NCBI GenBank assembly: GCA_045533895.1
Contig: JAZSIT010000006.1
Coordinates: forward strand, 1 to 28,740
DNA from: SFLA01 sp045533895
GTDB taxonomy: Bacteria; Bacillota; Clostridia; Oscillospirales; CAG-382
DNA length: 28,740 nt
Direction: 5' to 3'
A program made the translations under genes and the position numbers. Numbering within the stretch: position 1 is the first letter of the stretch; every line of letters begins with the position of its first letter. A model generated the notes under the pieces. It was not told the origin of the DNA and made no database searches. It saw only the letters and a list, made by a program, of their open reading frames with translations. This document shows positions 13,498 to 22,046 of this stretch, piece after piece.

Positions 13498-15594
13498 ATG
13501 GTTAAAAAAACAGCTTCTTTTATATTTGCCCTGCTTTTTATTTTTTCGGTCTTCGGAGGTCGCGTTATGGCAGACAGCAGTAAAAACATTGTTGCGGGCG
13601 TAATGCCGCAGGTCGCTTTCGGCGAGGATATTTCCGATAGCTATTTCCTTTTAGGCGAGGAATCTTCGGATTATTCTCCTCTTACAGACGGCAAATATTC
13701 CCCTTCGGCAACATATTCAAACAAAGAATACGTTACCTTTTACCGCGGCAGGTCCAGAGAAATAGTTTTTGAATTGGATAAGACCTACGCGGTTACCGGC
13801 TTCAAGGTATCTTTCCTTTCAAACTATAACGCAGGCATTTACTGCCCCCGTTTTTGTAATCTGTACGTTTCCGAAAACGGTGTGGATTATATGAAAGCTT
13901 TTTCTCTCGGTGACGAGAGCAAGACCGGCAATCCCGTCACCCGTATAGAATCGTATTCGGTTACCGACGGAGGCAGATATAAAGCAAAATACGTAAAGAT
14001 AGAGTTTGATGTTATTGTCAACGTTTTTTGCGATGAGATCGAGGTTTACGGCGTATCTCCCGATGGCACCGAAACGCCCTTTGTGCCTGATACGGCTGTT
14101 CCCGTTCAAGGCTACGACAGAGGGGCGGAAGGCTTCCGTGATATGGCAGTGCTTTATTGCGGTTATGATTACGATGCGGACAAGAATATAACCTATTCCT
14201 CTGAGTATGTAAACGCCACCGAGGATATGCTGCTGCCCTACGTTGCGTATCTGGATAAGGACGGCAATATTGTTGACACTATGTTTGACAGCGTGGTATA
14301 TTGCTCCTTGCAGGGACTTTGTCCCTCCGGCGGAAAGCTGCATCATTATAACAACGGGTATAACGAAAAAGGGGATTGGGAAACCTTTGCAAACAGCGTC
14401 TTTTCGGATGAATACAACGCTTCCGCTTTGGATAAAGCAGTGGGCAAGGTAAAGAAAGCGCTGGGTAAGCCCGATTATAAGCTGCGTCTGGCAGTGGCTG
14501 TCCCCTTTGCCTTTCAAGGACAGGAGAGAGATTTCGGTGATATCGACGGGGACGGCGTTCCCGACCGTTGCGATACCTCGGAACAGCGCCTTGCCGCATA
14601 CAAATGGTATATAGATTACGTCATCGCTCTCTTTGAATCAAAAGGCTATGAAAACCTTGAGCTGGGCGGATTTTATTGGACGGCCGAATCGGTCACTTAT
14701 ACCCAAATGGGTTCCGATGTTCCTTTTATGGGCGCGGTGGCTGATTATTGCCATCAAAATGGGTGCAAGCTTTTCTGGATACCCTTTTACCTCGCCGCAG
14801 GCTTTGAGGACGCCAATGACCTTTTCGATACCGCATTTATGCAGCCAAACCATTCCTTTCTCGCATATTCAAATCAGGGAATGTTTACTTCCTTTGCGGA
14901 AACCATAAACAAATATGGCATGGGAATAGAAATGGAGATACATTGGGATGCCGCTAATCCCTCTGCCGCAGGGTTCAAGGATGCGTTAAAGCGTTACCGC
15001 GCGTATCTTAATTACGGTTATATAACGGGGTATATGACAGGCGCCGCCCACGCTTATTATCAGAATTCCGCACCCGGCACCTTTTATACAGCGTGCAAGT
15101 CGTCGAATTCGGAGCTTCGCGCCGTCTATGACGATACTTATGCGTTTATAAAAGGCACTTACGTTTATAATTCGCCTGCTATTTATGTGGAGGACGCCGA
15201 GCATTCGGTTACTTCGGGCAACCGCTTTGTGGGTATGATCCGAGGCTGGGACAAAAACAACGATAACGAGTATGTTGTAGTCACTCCTCCCGCCCACGGC
15301 ACCCTTAAGATAGACAACAATATCGGTAAATATACCTATAAAGCTGACGAAAACTATTCCGGCACAGATTCTTTTACGGTTAAGCTCTTCGACGGATACA
15401 CCTACAGCGAGCCGCTTACCGTGTCCTTTACCGTTACCGCTCCCGCTTCGGATGAAAGTTCCTTGTCGGAAGCACCTTCCTCAACAGAAAAAACTCCTTC
15501 AAATAAATGGCTTCTCCCCGCTATTGCCGCCATTGGCGTCATAATCGCCGCCACCGCAACAGTAGTTTTGTTAAAGAAAAAGAAGAATAAATAA
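13498..15594 (+). CDS. Secreted, membrane-anchored DUF4855 protein
   Basis: A 698-residue exported protein. Order: signal peptide (1-25), a beta-sandwich like discoidin/F5-8C domains (about 45-190, with YAVTGFKVSFLSN and KYVKIEFDV strands), a DUF4855 domain (about 205-535), a cadherin/Ig-like bacterial domain (about 570-650: HGTLKIDN, KYTYKADENYSGTDSFTVK), a Ser/Thr-rich linker and a C-terminal membrane helix with a KKKKNK tail. DUF4855 is found in clostridial and Bacillus surface proteins and resembles a glycosidase barrel, but its activity is not established. A DIDGDGVPDRCD loop near residue 348 looks like a calcium site. It sits opposite a cytoplasmic glycosidase, so a role in glycan capture or cleavage is likely but unproven. 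It has neither dockerin nor cohesin. Confidence 0.75.
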   Translation: MVKKTASFIFALLFIFSVFGGRVMADSSKNIVAGVMPQVAFGEDISDSYFLLGEESSDYSPLTDGKYSPSATYSNKEYVTFYRGRSREIVFELDKTYAVTGFKVSFLSNYNAGIYCPRFCNLYVSENGVDYMKAFSLGDESKTGNPVTRIESYSVTDGGRYKAKYVKIEFDVIVNVFCDEIEVYGVSPDGTETPFVPDTAVPVQGYDRGAEGFRDMAVLYCGYDYDADKNITYSSEYVNATEDMLLPYVAYLDKDGNIVDTMFDSVVYCSLQGLCPSGGKLHHYNNGYNEKGDWETFANSVFSDEYNASALDKAVGKVKKALGKPDYKLRLAVAVPFAFQGQERDFGDIDGDGVPDRCDTSEQRLAAYKWYIDYVIALFESKGYENLELGGFYWTAESVTYTQMGSDVPFMGAVADYCHQNGCKLFWIPFYLAAGFEDANDLFDTAFMQPNHSFLAYSNQGMFTSFAETINKYGMGIEMEIHWDAANPSAAGFKDALKRYRAYLNYGYITGYMTGAAHAYYQNSAPGTFYTACKSSNSELRAVYDDTYAFIKGTYVYNSPAIYVEDAEHSVTSGNRFVGMIRGWDKNNDNEYVVVTPPAHGTLKIDNNIGKYTYKADENYSGTDSFTVKLFDGYTYSEPLTVSFTVTAPASDESSLSEAPSSTEKTPSNKWLLPAIAAIGVIIAATATVVLLKKKKNK

Positions 15595-15601
15595 CCCTTT
15601 T

Positions 15602-15632
15602 CAGAGTCTGCTTTTGAGCAGGCTCTGATTTT
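15602..15632 (+). terminator. Intrinsic terminator of the DUF4855 gene
   Basis: An eleven-base-pair stem (15602-15612 with 15617-15627, one wobble) with a four-base loop is followed by ATTTTAT, eight bases after the stop. Confidence 0.85.
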
Positions 15633-15663
15633 ATGGCAAAAAACGGCAAAATGCGGCAATTTC

Positions 15664-15679
15664 GGAGGGAGGGGGGTGG
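15664..15679 (+). other. G-rich tract
   Basis: Sixteen bases of almost only G with two A and one T, between the DUF4855 terminator and the next promoter. It could form a G-quadruplex on the plus strand. No known site is recognised; the remaining bases up to 15759 are AT-rich without identifiable features. Confidence 0.25.
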
Positions 15680-15759
15680 ATTTAGTGGCGTTTTTACGGG
15701 CGATATTAATATTAATGAAGTTTTTTCCATGGTTTTTTTCACCAATTTCGTCGAATGGG

Positions 15760-15788
15760 TTGACTTTTACGGGTTGTTTTGGTATAGT
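15760..15788 (+). promoter_or_regulatory. Strong sigma-A promoter of the dockerin/cohesin operon
   Basis: TTGACT (15760-15765) and TATAGT (15783-15788) are 17 bases apart. The expected start near 15795 gives a leader of about 90 bases before the ATG at 15886. Confidence 0.82.
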
Positions 15789-15809
15789 ACCTATGTATAA
15801 AAATGTGTT

Positions 15810-15831
15810 ACTGTCTCTATCTGTAGACAGT
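15810..15831 (+). promoter_or_regulatory. 5' leader hairpin of the giant dockerin gene
   Basis: ACTGTCT (15810-15816) pairs with AGACAGT (15825-15831) around an eight-base loop near the 5' end of the transcript. Such hairpins often protect highly expressed mRNAs from decay. A very strong AGGAGG site (15873-15878) follows seven bases before the ATG. Confidence 0.5.
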
Positions 15832-15885
15832 CGCCCAAAAGCGAATTAAAAATATTTTTATAAATTTATCACAGGAGGAGAAAAA

Positions 15886-18800
15886 ATGGGTAAAAAGACC
15901 AATTTTTTCAAACGCGCTCAAACGTGGGTTCTCACCTTCGCCTTGTTGCTTACGGTGTTCCAACCCATCTTGGGCTTTGTAGTTACTGCTGATGACAGTA
16001 CTACAATCGATTTAACAGACGGCGAGATCGTTTCTCTCAATTACGATCTTACCACCGGAGAGAAAAATCTTATCGCTTCCGGCCTTCTTGTTGGTGATGA
16101 ACGCAACTTTAAGGTTCCTACCGAAAACGATGAGCTTATCTCCGTAGACACCGACAACAAGGTAATCACCGTTGAGTCTTACGAGGGATGGGTTCCCGTT
16201 TCCGTTAAGATCATGGTTGGTTCCACCGAGAAAGAAACCGTTACTCTTGACGGCAGCGGAAAAGGTACATATTCCTTTGACGGCAACGCTTTCTTTGTAA
16301 AGGTTGATTACGAGCTTAACGCAGAAGTTGCTGACGCTGTTCAGGAAGTTCTCCTTAACGCGCCCGCATATCTCACTCAGGCGTTTGACAACATGGCAGC
16401 TATCGCATCTGCAGCAGACAATCTTGAGCTTGTTGCAGAGGCTATTCCCCATTTTGTTGACTTTGCTGCAGGTGTTGCCCTTCCTGATCCTTTTAGCGGC
16501 ACCATGTCTTTTGAAACTGTAGAGAGCAAGACGGCAGTTAACGTGCTTAACGCACAGCTTACCGCAAACGGCAACAAACTTGACCTTCAGCTTATCATTG
16601 ATGAGTACAAGGCTGCTCCTTCCAAGGTTGAATACCTTCTTGAGAACGGAACGGATATGAAGGATAAGGCTGTAGAAACTTTGGGCTACCTTAAGGATCT
16701 GCAGATCGGTCTTGTTGGCGACGGCGCAAGCGTTACCGGTCTTAAGGCCACTCTTTCCAACGCTCTTGCTTGGGCTTCTTCTTATATGGACCCCGAAATG
16801 ATAGACAAGGTTAACCAGGCTATCTCCGCAATCGGTCTTGTAAACAGCGGTCTCAACTCCGCTATTTCCGCACTTGAGGCTCCTTGCGCAGATCCTTGGA
16901 CCGCTACTACCGTTACTTTGGTTAAGTCCGGTCTTGCCGACGCAGAATATCTCGCTCTTGATGCTCTTATCAATGAAGTGGTTTCTGTTACCGATGTTTC
17001 CGGTATCGTTATCAAGAATCCTCTGGTTGCTGCTACCACTTCCGTTCAGCACAACCTTAGCATGTTCAACGTTTCCGTTAAGGTAGTTCTTAAGACTACT
17101 CAGGGCAACGTAGTTACCAACAAGTTCGTTTCCGATACTGTTGTGCTTACTCTTGCTAAAGATGCTACCAAGGCAGAGATCCTCACTGCAGTTGAGGATT
17201 GCGGTATTGAAGCTGATTCTCTTACCGCTTGGGCAGGCGTATATCTGGCAGACAAGTTTGTTGCCGAGTATTCCGACCTTCCCGCTACTCTCACCGAGGA
17301 TATCACTTATACCATTACCTATTCTCCCAAGGAATTCTCCGTTGATGAATGGGGCACCGTAAACTCTTATCCTTACGGATACGTGCTTACTCTTGAAAAT
17401 CATGCAAACGCAGAAAAGGCCTATGACTATACCGTTAACGGTGCTTATTATGCACAGGGCTCTACCATCAAGGTAACCGAAGATACCGTTATTACCCGTA
17501 AAGAGGGTAAGAGCTATAAGAACGCAGATCTGTTTGATATCGTTGCAGATAACTATCTGTCCGGCAAGGGCAAGGATATCCTTACCTCCGGCGCACTTAA
17601 GGGCGACGAGGTCGTAAGCGTTCGTTATCCCGATAACAGCAACAATATCGTTACTCTTACCGGTGATACCCTTAAGGCTGCTGCTTATCCTTCCAGCTAT
17701 AAGGGACTTGAGTGGGTTGCATACAGCTACACTCTTCAGGTTGGCGGCGCAGACGTTAAGACCGTTCTGTTCGGCGGCACCGATACCGTTACTATAGTTG
17801 ATGCATACGATTACGTAAAGGTTAACTACCGCCTCTCTCTTACCAATTTCGGCGATGCTGAGATTCTTGAGATTGTAAACCTTCCCGACGTTCTCGCTAA
17901 AGAAGCAAAGGACCAGAAATCTGCTCTTGATTCTTTCGCAGGCAAGAAGGATACTCTTACTCAGGTAAAGAGCGCTGTTATCAACACCATGATGATGTTG
18001 GTTGACGGCCTTGACGGCGACGATCCTACTCTTAACGCAGACCCTGCAAAGGATGCACTTATTAAGGAATGTCTCTATTCCGCGCTTAAGGGCATCAAAG
18101 AAGATTGTATGGATAACGGTACCCTCAAGCTTACAACTCTTATCGAAGCATACGCAGGTTCTTCTGACGGACTCAAATACTACTATCAGAACAGCGATTC
18201 CTTCATCAACGAGATTACCGTTCTTTCTGAGTATCTCAAGGATATGCTTTCTGAGGACGCAAAGCTTACCGCAGATGAAAAGCTTAATGCACTGAGAGAG
18301 CTCATTCTCAGCACCGGCGTTGTTCCCACTGCTGAGGTTGACGAATACATTGGCAAGTTCACCAACATCAGTGATCTTGTAAACGAAGTGCTTGATAAGC
18401 TTCAGGCTCCTAACGCAGCAATCGATCTTGGCAGCGCAAACCTTGGTACTCTTACCGTAGCGCTTGTTAAGTCCGGTTCTACCGAAAGCTTTGCTTCTCT
18501 TCCCGAAGAGCTGCATCTTACCGATTCTACCATCGGTCTTGCTGCAAACGACAAGGTTGTTCTTTCCGTTACCGTTGAGGTAGAGGGCGGAACCAACTTT
18601 ACCGTTACTTCCGACGCAATTACCATTAATACTACCATCTCCTCTTCTGTTATAGAAAATCTCATCGCAGACGTTGACGCTAAGCTTAATGAACAGGGCG
18701 TTGTTGGCAAGTACTACGATACCACCTATAACAAGGCTGAGCTTGAGGCTCTCGTAGGAACCAACGCTTCCTCCTCCACGGTTTCTTCCTATAATTATAT

Positions 18801-21800
18801 ATATAGTTATAAGGACTTTACCGTTTCCGTTCCCGGCATGGCTGATCAGACTGTAAACAAGGGCTCTCTTAACATTACCCTTGCTCCCAGCGCAGACGCT
18901 TCTGTTCGTTACGACTACTACGTTGACGGTGTCAAGGTAAATGACGTTGATTACACTCTTACCTCCGCACAGTTTGATAAGGTAGTTGACGGTACTCTCG
19001 TTATTACTCGTGAGGACGTTGACGTTCTCGGTGAAGAGCTGGTTGACTATGTAAATAGCCTTAACTCCAACGCAGGCGACGGTGTGGTATTTGCACTTGT
19101 TGAAAACGGCGGCGCTTACTCCATCGTTATGAAGATCGACGCTTCCGAGCCCAACGGTCTTATGAGTGCAGTAATGGGCACCGCTACCGGCATGATGATG
19201 GGCAAATACCAGTACGTTGGTATTCGCGATAACGCATTCTTTGATGACGGCAAGGTTTACCTCCAGTCTATCGTTGACGCACTTATGTACAGCGGCTTCG
19301 GCAATGACACCATCCTTGACGTTATGGATGAAAACGGCAACATCAACAACATCAGCATTCCCGGGACTGTAGTTTCTTCCAAGCCTCTTACCACATATGG
19401 CGGCGAGCTTCTCACCACCACTATGCAGCTTGGTCCTAACAAGGCTTCCGCCTTCAGCGTTCCTTTCTATATCACTCTCGGTTCTGTTTCCGCAGAAATG
19501 GTTGATGTAAGAAACGCAATTGACGGCCAGGTTTCCAACAACTTCAAGCTTCAGTGCTTCGATGGCAAGGCAAACCTTAAGCTTAACCTTCCCGAAAAGG
19601 CATACGAAGCATTCCTCGCAGTACTTCTTGTAACCGAAAAGATCGATCTTGCTAATATAGACGCAGTAAACAGCGAAATCGCAATCGGATTCTTCAATGA
19701 TCTTCTTATCCCCGTTCTCAGCACTCCCGAGGTTACCGTAACCACCTTTGATAACACACTTTCCAAGTTTGGTTTCAACCTTGATCTTGCTTCCAAGAAG
19801 GGCTCCGAAGCATTGTATAATTCTTTGGTAGATTTCTATACCGGCGCATCCTTCACTTATAATGCGACCACCGGTACCATGGCAGGTGTTCTTGACATCT
19901 CCGATGCTATAGATGCTCTTAACCTCGGTTCTCTCGCAGGCGTTATCGCTGAAAAGAATACCGGCATTAAGATCACCATGACTCTTACCATCGACGATCT
20001 CAGCAACGAGTACGAAGCTCTGTTTGTTGACGTTAAGGCTTCCGGCATAACCAACAAGGTTGGCCTTACCAACAACCTCGCTTCCAAGCTTTCCGAAATC
20101 GAAGGCGCTGCATCCATCGTTCTTCTTGATGACGTAAATGCAGATCTCGTATTTGACACAACCACTCTTCTTAACCTTAACGGCTTTACCGTAAACGGTG
20201 ATATCACCGGTAACGGCAAGGTAATTATCGTTGACAGCAATCTCGCAGACAGCGTTGACGGCGAAGTAACCGGCGCTGTTTCCGGAAACGTTATTATCGT
20301 TGGCGGTAAGTACGTAGCAGACGTTTCCTCCTTTGTAAAGGCAGGCTTCGTTCAGAATTCTGACGGCGTAGTTGAAAACGAATTCTATGCACTTTATGAG
20401 GATGCAAACGGCGATCTTATCGTTGAAGTTGACGCAGGTCTCTTCAACACAACCGAGATTCCCAACGCAGCAAGCCTCGTTCTTGAGCTTGCCAGCGACC
20501 TGGTATTCAACGGCTATACCAGCAATTATCTTGAAATAGACGGCAACGTTGTTTATGACATTACCGTTGAAGATCTCGTAGCACTTTACTCCAAGTCCAA
20601 CCGTCTTGATTCCGTAGTTGAAGAGGTTCTCACCTTTGTTGATACCGCTGAGCTTTCCGCTCTCATCAACACTGTTCTTGATGATTCCTTCGATTTCACC
20701 GCAATCAGCGACGCTATCGCAAACAACGCTCCTGTTTACTCTTATGAGTTTGTAACCAAGCCTTGGGGTATCAACTTCAGACACGAAACTACTGAAGATT
20801 ACCTCACTGCAGGTATCGTTTCCGGCGAGCCCGGCACCACCAGAAACCTTAAGGTTTACGTAGTTGGTGAAGACAACGAAAAGGCAGCTGTTTCCGACAT
20901 TTTTGCAGAACTTGGCAAGACCACTTCAGCAGATGTTAACGTAACTCTCGAGCATGGCAAGAACGGTAAGGAGCTCTTCCTTAACGCTTCTGCAAACGTA
21001 GACGTATTCTCCGACCTTACCGATCCTGCATACGCAGTAATGTTCAGCGTAATCATTGCAGACGGTATCGGCGCTCCCGCTAACGAAGCGCTTGTTGATG
21101 GTATTGAAAAGTACTACGAGCTCGACAATATGGCACCTCTTACCAAGGCATTTAACGATCTTACTACCGCACAGGTTATCACCGCACTCAAGAACCTCGG
21201 CATGAACGATGAGTTCAGCGATATGGTCGACGACCTTGGACTTACCGGCGTAGTCGGCTCCGAAGTTGAAGAACTTGAAGCAATTTTCGACCGTGCAGGT
21301 AAGCTTGCTGCAGCAGTAGTTCGCAAGGCAGACCTTGAAGGCGGCAACCGCACTCTTGCAAGCTTTGTTGATGCAGACGGCGCTTACGGCATGACCAGAA
21401 GCAACGTGGAAAGAATCGTAGATAAGGTTCTTCTTAAGGGCTACTCCGCAGTAGCAAACGTAGAGGTTACCGATTTCTACGTAGGTGCAAAACTCTTTGA
21501 AGATGGTACCATTCCTCTCGATCCCGAATTCGTAGAGGGAACCGGTATCCCCGAAATCACCGTTAATGACAAGATTGCCGGCTCCAAGGTTGACACTGTT
21601 AACGGAATCATCATTCTTGATACCATCCGTAACGGTATTACCGTAGCTGAACTCCGCGACCTCATTGTATTCTCCGCAATTAATGCAGATACTATCGAGG
21701 TTATCGTAGGTGACGGCACTCTCGCAGATGACGCACTTGTTCCCAACGGAACCAAGATCACCGCAATCGCAAGCAATGCACTTTCTCTCAACCCCGCAAC

Positions 21801-22029
21801 CGTTGAATACACTATCATCATTCTTGGTGACGTAAACGGAAACGGCCGTGTTGACGTAGGTGACGCAACGCTTATCAGTAAGAAACTTGTTGACGAGATC
21901 GTATTTGATGCAAATCAGACTCTCGCAGCAGACGTAAACGATGACTCGAGCATTAAGATCGCAGACGCTGTCAAGATAACCAAGAAGATAGTTTACTGGG
22001 ACGAATACGAGTCCTCGCTTGACAAATAA
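15886..22029 (+). CDS. Giant secreted repeat protein with C-terminal type I dockerin
   Basis: A 2,047-residue exported protein. After a signal peptide (about 1-36) come two diverged repeats of about 500 residues: LIASGLLVGDERN near 65 corresponds to ILTSGALKGDEVV near 566, and both continue through a helical part to a beta-rich part ending in VITRKEG or VITREDV. Residues from about 1046 are unique, with a stretch near 1410-1490 (LNLNGFTVNGDITGNGKVIIVD) resembling a parallel beta-solenoid. The C-terminus (1981-2047) is a two-repeat dockerin: Ca-loop DVNGNGRVDVGDA at 1982 and DVNDDSSIKIADA at 2016, 34 residues apart. No catalytic domain is recognised. Codon use is strongly biased (CTT, GTT, ACC, AAG, AAC), pointing to very high expression. 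The cohesin genes directly behind it are likely partners. A structural or adhesive surface role is inferred. Confidence 0.85.
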   Translation: MGKKTNFFKRAQTWVLTFALLLTVFQPILGFVVTADDSTTIDLTDGEIVSLNYDLTTGEKNLIASGLLVGDERNFKVPTENDELISVDTDNKVITVESYEGWVPVSVKIMVGSTEKETVTLDGSGKGTYSFDGNAFFVKVDYELNAEVADAVQEVLLNAPAYLTQAFDNMAAIASAADNLELVAEAIPHFVDFAAGVALPDPFSGTMSFETVESKTAVNVLNAQLTANGNKLDLQLIIDEYKAAPSKVEYLLENGTDMKDKAVETLGYLKDLQIGLVGDGASVTGLKATLSNALAWASSYMDPEMIDKVNQAISAIGLVNSGLNSAISALEAPCADPWTATTVTLVKSGLADAEYLALDALINEVVSVTDVSGIVIKNPLVAATTSVQHNLSMFNVSVKVVLKTTQGNVVTNKFVSDTVVLTLAKDATKAEILTAVEDCGIEADSLTAWAGVYLADKFVAEYSDLPATLTEDITYTITYSPKEFSVDEWGTVNSYPYGYVLTLENHANAEKAYDYTVNGAYYAQGSTIKVTEDTVITRKEGKSYKNADLFDIVADNYLSGKGKDILTSGALKGDEVVSVRYPDNSNNIVTLTGDTLKAAAYPSSYKGLEWVAYSYTLQVGGADVKTVLFGGTDTVTIVDAYDYVKVNYRLSLTNFGDAEILEIVNLPDVLAKEAKDQKSALDSFAGKKDTLTQVKSAVINTMMMLVDGLDGDDPTLNADPAKDALIKECLYSALKGIKEDCMDNGTLKLTTLIEAYAGSSDGLKYYYQNSDSFINEITVLSEYLKDMLSEDAKLTADEKLNALRELILSTGVVPTAEVDEYIGKFTNISDLVNEVLDKLQAPNAAIDLGSANLGTLTVALVKSGSTESFASLPEELHLTDSTIGLAANDKVVLSVTVEVEGGTNFTVTSDAITINTTISSSVIENLIADVDAKLNEQGVVGKYYDTTYNKAELEALVGTNASSSTVSSYNYIYSYKDFTVSVPGMADQTVNKGSLNITLAPSADASVRYDYYVDGVKVNDVDYTLTSAQFDKVVDGTLVITREDVDVLGEELVDYVNSLNSNAGDGVVFALVENGGAYSIVMKIDASEPNGLMSAVMGTATGMMMGKYQYVGIRDNAFFDDGKVYLQSIVDALMYSGFGNDTILDVMDENGNINNISIPGTVVSSKPLTTYGGELLTTTMQLGPNKASAFSVPFYITLGSVSAEMVDVRNAIDGQVSNNFKLQCFDGKANLKLNLPEKAYEAFLAVLLVTEKIDLANIDAVNSEIAIGFFNDLLIPVLSTPEVTVTTFDNTLSKFGFNLDLASKKGSEALYNSLVDFYTGASFTYNATTGTMAGVLDISDAIDALNLGSLAGVIAEKNTGIKITMTLTIDDLSNEYEALFVDVKASGITNKVGLTNNLASKLSEIEGAASIVLLDDVNADLVFDTTTLLNLNGFTVNGDITGNGKVIIVDSNLADSVDGEVTGAVSGNVIIVGGKYVADVSSFVKAGFVQNSDGVVENEFYALYEDANGDLIVEVDAGLFNTTEIPNAASLVLELASDLVFNGYTSNYLEIDGNVVYDITVEDLVALYSKSNRLDSVVEEVLTFVDTAELSALINTVLDDSFDFTAISDAIANNAPVYSYEFVTKPWGINFRHETTEDYLTAGIVSGEPGTTRNLKVYVVGEDNEKAAVSDIFAELGKTTSADVNVTLEHGKNGKELFLNASANVDVFSDLTDPAYAVMFSVIIADGIGAPANEALVDGIEKYYELDNMAPLTKAFNDLTTAQVITALKNLGMNDEFSDMVDDLGLTGVVGSEVEELEAIFDRAGKLAAAVVRKADLEGGNRTLASFVDADGAYGMTRSNVERIVDKVLLKGYSAVANVEVTDFYVGAKLFEDGTIPLDPEFVEGTGIPEITVNDKIAGSKVDTVNGIIILDTIRNGITVAELRDLIVFSAINADTIEVIVGDGTLADDALVPNGTKITAIASNALSLNPATVEYTIIILGDVNGNGRVDVGDATLISKKLVDEIVFDANQTLAADVNDDSSIKIADAVKITKKIVYWDEYESSLDK

Positions 22030-22046
22030 TAAGGGAGGTAGAAAAG

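Noticed and set aside
14539..14580. A dockerin repeat in the DUF4855 protein (DIDGDGVPDRCD).
   Set aside because: Only one calcium-like loop is present, in the middle of the domain and without the partner repeat or helix pattern, so it is a single calcium-site-like loop.
16012..20784. A 1,590-codon open frame on the minus strand inside the dockerin gene.
   Set aside because: It has no ribosome site or promoter of its own, its product is a compositionally odd Cys/Lys/Asn/Val-rich string without domains, and the biased codons of the sense gene avoid the triplets that would give antisense stops. The plus-strand frame has a signal peptide, a dockerin and strong start signals.
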